Source of the DNA: Opisthocomus hoazin
Taxonomy: Eukaryota; Chordata; Aves; Opisthocomiformes; Opisthocomidae
Direction of reading: 5' to 3'
Length of the DNA: 64,000 bases
Assembly (NCBI RefSeq): GCF_030867145.1
Contig: NC_134454.1
Location: forward strand, 66,446,308-66,510,307
Under the pieces are notes generated by a model. That model saw only the letters and a program-made list of their open reading frames with translations. It was not told the origin of the DNA and made no database searches. Position 1 is the stretch's first letter; each line of letters begins with the position of its first letter. The position numbers were made by a program, and so were the translations under genes. Shown here in pieces: positions 58,601 through 64,000 of the stretch.

Positions 58601-61600
58601 TGTTGTGGCAAAGGAGACTAATGGACTAATCAGGAGTGTTGCCAGCAAGTCCAGAGTGGTGATTCTTCCCCTGTCCTCAGCACTGTTGAGGCCACACCTG
58701 AAGTACAGTGTCCAGTTTTGGGCTCCCCAGTAGAAGAGACATATGGAGCTACTGGAGCAAAAGGCCAGTAAGATAATGAAGGGACTGGAGCATTTCTCAT
58801 GTGAGGAAAGGCTGAGAGTTATTTTACAAATATCTGAAGGGAGGGTGTAAGACGACAAGAGCTGGGCTTTTTTCAGTGTGTATAGTGACAGAACTAGAGG
58901 CGGTGTGGACAAACAGAAACATAGAGAGTTCTATCTGCACATAAGCAAACACTTTTTGACTGTGAGGATAACCAAGCTCTGGCACAGGTTGCCAAGACAG
59001 ATGGTGGAATCTGCCTCCTTGGAGATTTTCAAAAGTTGCCTGGGCATGGTCCTGGGCATGCAACTCTAGGGGACCCTGCTTGGGCAGGGGTACTGGGCAA
59101 GGTGATGTCCAGAGGTCCCTTCCAACCTCAACCATTCTGTGATTCTGTAATGATGAAAAAGTAATGATGCAGTGCTCAAAGGTGATGCTTCATCTCTAGA
59201 GGCATGTTTACCTTGCAACAGAGAAAATATCTTTAAATTTATGATAGTGATGCTGAAAAAAGTCAAAGGATGATAATTCCTTGGAGAAGCAATCACTATG
59301 GTTCTTATATGCTACATGGTCTATGCAGGTAGTCACAGGGATGTAATTCTGATTTTGCGTCTCATCACATTGCTTCATGTTAATATCTGCAAAATGAGGG
59401 TGATACAGGAGTAGACATGGACTTCTGCTTTGCTCTAGGGAGTATGAGATACCATCTGTTTTGCCGCACCAAATAGTGTTATATGTGGGTCTTTCTGGAT
59501 AGTGTTTTAACTCTTATTCAGGTTTTTACTGGACTGAGATCTGCAATAGGTGTTGTGATTCAGGGAACATGAGGTTTGTCAGTGTGAGTTCTTCACAGCT
59601 TCTGTTAGTACGGTAGAAATGTTCACTGTATGTAGTTATGCAAAATACTACTTTTAATGACACACATTAGAGTTTGTGTTCCTTATAGTCCTTAGTTGTT
59701 ATTTATTGTTGGTTATTTTGCAAGTGTTTTTACTGAGTTTTTGTAAATTTTTAATAATCTTGGCATCTTTTAAGTAGGGAAAATCTGCATAAATATTAAA
59801 TAGTTCCATGATGGAAGGAAGGAGGGAAGAGGACGGAAAGGTAGTGTGAGCGTACATAGCAGTAGTTGTATCTCACTCTAGTCAATATCACTGTACTTAA
59901 TGTGCTCTTAATATTTGTCAGAATCTCAGCTGTGGTTTGTGGAACTTCTCATGATGGTATTTGCTTGAGGTTTTTCTTCCTTTTCTCCCCTTCATTAAAC
60001 TCTTCCTCAAAAATAGGAGATTCTGGTGTCTGGGGCTTGAAAAAGAATTTTGCTTTGTTGGAACTCTTGGAACGGTTGCAGAATGGACCTGCTGGGCAGT
60101 GTGGGACAGCAGAAGAAGCCATTGGTCTATCTGGAGAGGTACTGAGTTTTAAAAAACCAAAGAAGTTTGTTACACTGGCTTAAAGTTATCTCTAGATAGA
60201 AGAAAAAAAAGGAAAGTCAGTTCTTTGCCAAGTGTAATTTCGTTAATAATGCTGTTGTTTTCTTTCAGTTCTAGTATTAAGGCTTCAACTAATTGCTTCA
60301 TGATTAAATGCTAATATGTACTGACTAAGGCAGAAAAAAAAAAGTTATTGCCAAGCATCCATACTCTTTTCCACATTTTTAGGCTTTAAAGATTTTTAGA
60401 AAAGGTTACTTATTTGGCTATTTTACTTATAGTGATTTAAAGACAGTTTTATAAAACTTCTAAGAAACTCTTCCTAAGGACTTCAGCTCTTCTTCCTGAA
60501 TAGTTGCGTTTTATCACTACATTGTGTGACTTCATTATCAAAACCAGCTGCTTTAATCATTTCAGTATTAACAACTGATACACAAAAATTATCGTCCAGT
60601 GCCATTCTAGGAATGGTAACTGTCCTAAGTGCCTGTTTGTCCATTGGTGTTTTGTCTGTCTGTAACTTTATAATTCTTTTTTTCTGTAGTGACTGCTTTG
60701 GAGGATAATGACTGGAGCCTGAATTACTTTAGCCTTCAAACCTTTACAGCTTCCACTGAAGTTCAGATTTGTAAAATCACTGAACATCTGTAGAATAATT
60801 TATTAGAATTGACTGTAAAGGAAACTGACTTTTATTTTTTAAAAAATTGAGAACTTAAAATCAAGTTTTCAAAGTAGTCTAAATATTTATTAGCATGTAA
60901 CTCATAAGGAAGGTCTGTTGTCAGGCTTATATTGGTGGCAGGTCTTCTGATTTTCCTCTGTTATTGGGATTACATGTTAACAACTTCAGTTTTGTCTTTG
61001 TTTTTTTTTTTGTTAGAGTATCATTCGTTGTGATGAAGATGAAGCCCACATTGCATCTGTATATTGCACTGTTTGTGCCACTCACCTGTGCGCAGACTGT
61101 TCCCAACTTACTCATTCTACAAAGACACTAGCAAAACACAGGCGTGTGCCTCTTGCTGATAAGCCTCATGAGAAGACCATGTGCTCCCAACACCAAGTGC
61201 ATGCTATTGAGTTTGTTTGTTTAGAAGAGGGCTGTCAGGCGAGTCCTCTTATGTGTTGTGTCTGCAAAGAATACGGGAAGCATCAAGGTCATAAGGTACT
61301 GCTAATAATCTGCTTCTAGTTGTGCTATGGGTGGCTTGCATAATTATTTATGCAATTAAAGTACAAAATATTATCAAGAAAAGAGGATATATTCTTGATA
61401 TGTCTTTATAGAAGTAACTTCATACTGTTCTTTCATTTCCCTTCATTTCAGATAACTGCTGTGGTAAAATTGCAAGAAATACCCAGTATTTCTAAGGCCA
61501 CAGTAGGTGGTTATATATTAAAATGGACAGTCCTTTTATCTGATGCTTTTATGACTTCTCACAGCATTGAGTCACCAGTTCTGAAAGCTGTTTTCACCAT

Positions 61601-62836
61601 GCAAACGCTGGGTTCACCCAGCCTGGTGCAGTCTAACTACCCTTCTTTTTTTGTAATTGATTATGGTGAACAGGCAAATCTGTATGTTTACTTGTGTAAT
61701 TGCTAGATGCCTATCTTAGTCTCAGCATAATCTGTAACTCCTGATAGCATTTTAAATTGCAAGATGGTTTTAAATTCTTACTTGTCTTTACTATTTATAT
61801 GTGTGTGTATATATAGATGTATACATACACATATATATTAAATATGTACTAAAATAGAAAATATTATTAGGGAAGATATTTATGATTAATCTTTTATTTG
61901 TTACTTTTAATTAATAGCATTCTGTCTTGGAACCAGAAGCAAACCAGATTCGTGCATCCATTTTAGACATGGCCCACTGTATAAGAACTTTCACAGAAGA
62001 AATCTCAGATTATTCCAGAAAATTAGTTGGAATTGTTCAGCATATAGAAGGAGGAGAACAAATAGTTGAAGATGGAGTTGGAATGGCCCACACTGAACAT
62101 GTATGCCTTTTTTTTCCCCCCCCCCGATAACCAAGATAAGGATTTTCTTTGAAAATTATAAATTGATTTTATAAGACGAGACTTTAAGTTTTTATCTCTA
62201 CCAAGTCAGTATTGAGGCTTAAGCCAGCAGTTACAGGGAAACTTGTAGTTCATTACAATGCTTTTGGGCTACATGAAAATAGGGAGGCAGCAGGGAAAGC
62301 TGTATAACTGCTAGTACAACATTGAATTACTGTGACAGTTTGCATCTGTTCTCAGGTGCTGTGATACTACTGTGGCTTTTTTCCCTGGTCATTTTTAGTG
62401 AGGTGTGTATACATACTAATTAGCTACTTGGTTATTGATGTTACTGCTTGGAGAATCTTGGTCTTGGGGCTGATAAGAGTTTCTGTATAACGGGAACTTG
62501 AACTGTGATGTAGCCAAGCAGATGTGAACATAAGTTAGAAACTGGAATAAAATGAAAAATGTACTTGTGGAATCAGCTGGTGTCCTTAATGCTCTGGTTC
62601 TCCTGAATACAACACTGTAGGTACCAGGGACTGCAGAGAACGCTCGCTCATGTGTCCGAGCCTATTTTTCTGATCTTCATGAAACCCTTTGTCGTCAGGA
62701 GGAGATGGCTCTTAGTGTTGTTGATGCTCACGTGAGAGAGAAGTTGATTTGGCTTAGGCAACAGCAAGAAGACATGACCATCCTCTTGTCACAGGTTTCA
62801 ACAGCTTGCCTTCATTGTGAAAAGACTTTACAACAG
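46555..62836 (+). CDS. TRIM23: TRIM23 (ARD1), RING E3 ligase with ARF domain (3' partial; six coding exons)
   Basis: E3 ubiquitin ligase fused to an ARF-type GTPase; the family member acts at Golgi/lysosomal membranes, in antiviral NF-kB/TBK1 signalling and in selective autophagy. Exons: 46555-46656, 47541-47703, 60017-60138, 61017-61295, 61918-62100, 62621-62836 (355 codons, all phases consistent). A 34-residue Ala/Gly-rich leader precedes a RING with ligands C38, C41, C58, H60, C63, C66, C79 and D82 (CPFD end). B-box-type Cys/His clusters follow ([45 protein letters not shown]), then coiled coil ([14 protein letters not shown]). The rest of the coiled coil and the ARF domain (human total 574 residues) lie beyond the window. 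A second in-frame ATG at codon 4 has equally strong context. Promoter shared with TRAPPC13. Confidence 0.97.
46657..47540 (+). other. TRIM23 intron 1
   Basis: The first 350 bases continue the CpG island (GGC- and GCGGGG-rich); the rest returns to AT-rich unique sequence. Nothing else recognised. Confidence 0.5.
47541..47703 (+). CDS. TRIM23: TRIM23 exon 2 (residues 35-89, RING)
   Basis: Reads [40 protein letters not shown] and [14 protein letters not shown]. This is the whole RING domain. Acceptor AACTCATAG, donor CTAG|GTAAGA. Confidence 0.96.
50346..50845 (-). repeat. CR1 LINE fragment, minus orientation
   Basis: Starts with the CATAGAATCATAGAACGG tail and GGTTTGGATTGGCAGGGACC, continues through the 3' UTR and the last part of ORF2 (minus-strand reading [20 protein letters not shown] then [12 protein letters not shown]) and is 5'-truncated near TTTCCTGTGCTGAGGGCTC. 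About 0.5 kb, inactive. Confidence 0.92.
53975..54543 (-). mobile_element. Solo LTR of an endogenous retrovirus (ERVL-like), 5-bp TSD
   Basis: Terminal TG...CA ends (TGTTGTGGTTTAA at the left, GAAAACCAGTACA at the right) are flanked by the direct repeat GAGAA at 53970-53974 and 54544-54548. The sequence resembles a common avian LTR whose sense orientation is the minus strand (it starts TGTACTGG there and ends TTAAACCACAACA). No internal or coding sequence is present, so it is a solo LTR formed by LTR-LTR recombination. The TATA position on the minus strand (54284-54268, CAATAAAAGC) is degenerate. A 5-bp duplication suits the ERVL/class III group; the exact family name is not asserted. Confidence 0.85.
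56800..57882 (+). repeat. CR1 LINE, plus orientation, with internal deletion
   Basis: Left part encodes the ORF2 endonuclease-RT linker ([20 protein letters not shown], then [18 protein letters not shown]). Around 57180 it jumps to the C-terminal RT/3' region ([12 protein letters not shown]-like, [16 protein letters not shown]) and ends with GGTCCCTTACAACTTACATT and CTGTGATTC. The catalytic RT core is missing, so this is either one deleted copy or two adjacent copies. Inactive. Confidence 0.85.
57880..58511 (-). repeat. CR1 LINE fragment, minus, tail-to-tail with the previous copy
   Basis: Begins with TTCACAGAATCACAGAAAGG and GAAGGGACATCTGTGGGTCA, runs 0.63 kb through the ORF2 C-terminus (minus-strand reading [20 protein letters not shown] then [18 protein letters not shown]), and is truncated at TTTCTTGACAGCCAGGGCAC. 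Confidence 0.92.
58513..59148 (+). repeat. CR1 LINE fragment, plus orientation
   Basis: Runs from GGACCTGGGGGTCCTGCTTT-type ORF2 C-terminal sequence to the full 3' end (CCAGAGGTCCCTTCCAACCT, CAACCATTCTGTGATTCTG). It carries frameshifts and small deletions. It abuts the 5'-truncated end of the minus copy. Confidence 0.9.
59149..60016 (+). other. TRIM23 intron 2, right end
   Basis: Unique AT-rich sequence leading to the acceptor at 60011-60016. Nothing recognised. Confidence 0.5.
60017..60138 (+). CDS. TRIM23: TRIM23 exon 3 (residues 89-129)
   Basis: Reads [20 protein letters not shown] and then [20 protein letters not shown]. Acceptor AAAATAG, donor GAG|GTACTG, phase 0. A 12.3-kb intron lies before it. 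Confidence 0.95.
61017..61295 (+). CDS. TRIM23: TRIM23 exon 4 (residues 130-222, B-boxes)
   Basis: A 93-codon phase-0 exon starting [20 protein letters not shown] and ending YGKHQGHK. It carries the Cys/His clusters of the B-box region. Acceptor T-run then GTTAG, donor AAG|GTACTG. Confidence 0.96.
61918..62100 (+). CDS. TRIM23: TRIM23 exon 5 (residues 223-283)
   Basis: Reads [40 protein letters not shown] and [20 protein letters not shown] plus His. Helical coiled-coil sequence. Donor CAT|GTATGC, followed at once by T8 and C9-type runs. Confidence 0.95.
62621..62836 (+). CDS. TRIM23: TRIM23 exon 6 (residues 284-355)
   Basis: Starts [20 protein letters not shown] and ends [17 protein letters not shown], phase 0. 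Coiled-coil region. The next exon (expected to start DDCR... by homology) is outside the window. Confidence 0.95.
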
Positions 62837-63568
62837 GTAGGTTGGCAAAGTGAGGTGTAACATACAGCAAGAAATGTGGAACTGCAAATTAAGTTTAGGA
62901 TACACAGGAAAAAAGTTAGATGGTACTCTGCATTTTTATTCCTTTAAAATGTTAAAACAATAATGATACAACATGAGATTGAAGTATTCATTACAAGGGG
63001 GTGTTAGACAAGGATAATCAGTACAAAAGCATCAAGTCCTGCAGTTGCTGGAAATCCTGTGACATGATTCTCTTGTCTGGAGTAATTTCTGGTTATTTGT
63101 GAGGTTAGTGGGAGGAAGAGATGAAACTGAAGCAAAAAACCTACAAGATTTGGGAAGCATTTTACAGTTGCAATTACCAGTATAAGCATTTGAAGATAGT
63201 TGCCATATGAGGCTGGTAGGAAAAATGTTTTTGGACTAAGGAACTTTCTGTAGCACTTGAAATATGGGTAATTCAACATATTAAATGTGTGGAGAAAGTG
63301 GCTGTATGAGAGTATCTGGTGGCTCCATTATTCACTTAATTTTGTGATAGCAAAAAGTAAATAGTGTGTGTAGCGAACAGTAATCTGTGTGAGAAGTTAC
63401 TTCATGAGCATGTTATGGTTACCTAGTCAGAGCTACTTTTAACTATGTGAATGTGGTGGGTGGATATTGATCTTTCTGTATTAAGTGTGTTGCTGTATGC
63501 TGTGAAGCAGCTGCTCTGTTCACCCTGCTGGAATGATATATGAATGATATAAACAGTCTTTATATATT
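62837..63568 (+). other. TRIM23 intron 6, left part
   Basis: Unique sequence; nothing recognised before the LTR. Confidence 0.45.
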
Positions 63569-64000
63569 TGTCATGATTCAGCCCAGCAGCCGGCAACTAG
63601 GACCAGACATCCACTTGCTCACTCCTTCCTCCCACAGTGGGATGGGGAGGACAGTGGACAAAAAGTAAAACTCATGGGTTGAGATAAAGACAGTTTAATA
63701 AGACAACAAAGGAAGGAATAATAATAATAGTAATAAAAAATATGTGAAACAAGTAATACACTATACAATTTTTGTCACTGCCTGGTGACTGATTGTGTAG
63801 CCAGTCCCTGGGCAGCGATTGCAGAGCTCGCTGAACTCACAGAACTTGCCAAACTCATGATAAGAAGTTCCTGCCCTCTGGCCAACCCCTGTTTATATAC
63901 TGAGCGTGCCGTCCATGGTGCAGAATATTTCCACTGGCCAGCTTGGTGAGTTGCCTGGCTGTGCTCCCTCCCAGCTCCTGCACACCTGCTCATTAGCTGA
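63569..64000 (-). mobile_element. Endogenous retroviral LTR, minus orientation, cut by window end
   Basis: Starts TGTCATGATTCAGCCCAGCA and continues CCGGCAACTAGGACC, then GGTTGAGATAAAGACAGTTT and AATAAG. It shares blocks with the solo LTR at 53975 (GTTGAGATAAAGA-AGTTTAA, TGGGATGGGG-like, GGCTGTG-TCCCTCCCAGCT). On the minus strand a good TATA box (GCTCAGTATATAAAC, 63905-63891) is seen. The right end is beyond the window, so solo versus full-length status is unknown. Confidence 0.78.

Larger units (their letters stand above)
60139..62620 (+). other. TRIM23 introns 3-5 (between exons 3-6)
   Basis: Unique AT-rich intron sequence with a TA/TG-rich microsatellite-like stretch at about 61796-61846 and a T/C homopolymer pair right after the exon 5 donor (62107-62125). 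No repeats or RNAs recognised. Confidence 0.45.

Noticed and set aside
58385-58912. 175-codon minus-strand ORF in TRIM23 intron 2
   Set aside because: It crosses the junction of two oppositely oriented CR1 copies, so it is a chimeric open frame of repeat sequence.
61350-61706. 118-codon plus ORF in TRIM23 intron 4
   Set aside because: It lies between two exons that join perfectly without it, has no domain resemblance, and starts and ends in intron sequence.
1-64000. tRNA, rRNA, snoRNA, CRISPR arrays, operons or prophage
   Set aside because: I looked for clover-leaf B-box sequences, box C/D pairs and spaced direct repeats and saw none that I could support. The intron-exon structure shows that this is a vertebrate nuclear sequence.

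Overview
This is a vertebrate nuclear genomic window, almost certainly from a bird. The evidence is intron-rich genes with GT-AG splice sites, a CpG-island bidirectional promoter, many CR1 LINE fragments ending in the ATTCTATG/ATTCTGTG-type avian 3' tail, and two LTRs of a type I recognise from avian genomes. All genes were read by assembling exons by eye and comparing them with remembered vertebrate orthologues. No database search was possible.

Layout, left to right. (1) About 2.7-18.3 kb, + strand: SGTB, a TPR co-chaperone. Its first coding exon lies left of the window; nine coding exons are present and encode what corresponds to residues 34-304 of the human protein. A long 3' UTR runs to about 20.8 kb. 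(2) About 1.1 kb of intergenic sequence, with SGTB and TRAPPC13 tail to tail. (3) 22.2-46.1 kb, - strand: TRAPPC13, complete. Thirteen coding exons give exactly 417 codons plus stop, including an 18-nt microexon. (4) 43.0-43.8 kb, - strand: SHLD3, a one-exon shieldin subunit gene nested on the same strand inside TRAPPC13 intron 1. (5) 46.1-46.6 kb: a CpG-rich head-to-head promoter shared by TRAPPC13 and TRIM23, with three ZNF143/Staf-type motifs, a perfect NRF1 palindrome and a YY1-type motif at the TRIM23 start codon. (6) 46.6 kb to the right edge, + strand: TRIM23. Six coding exons (355 codons: RING, B-boxes, coiled coil) are present; the rest of the coiled coil and the ARF GTPase domain lie beyond the window. 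TRIM23 intron 2 is 12.3 kb and holds most of the repeats.

The block SGTB - TRAPPC13/SHLD3 - TRIM23 has the same order and relative orientation as on human 5q12.3. The chicken counterpart of that region is on the Z chromosome, so Z linkage is a reasonable inference but is not shown by this sequence. The genes are not one pathway: SGTB works in chaperone/tail-anchored-protein triage, TRAPPC13 in TRAPP complex membrane traffic and autophagy, SHLD3 in DNA double-strand-break end protection, and TRIM23 in ubiquitination and ARF signalling.

No wholly new system was found. The most interesting points are the shared promoter with its motif cluster; an upstream reading frame overlapping the SHLD3 start that can be joined in frame to TRAPPC13 exon 1; the conserved TRAPPC13 microexon; a near-perfect fold-back palindrome at 33.0 kb; a possible decayed coding sequence in an SGTB intron; and a solo LTR with a 5-bp target-site duplication.
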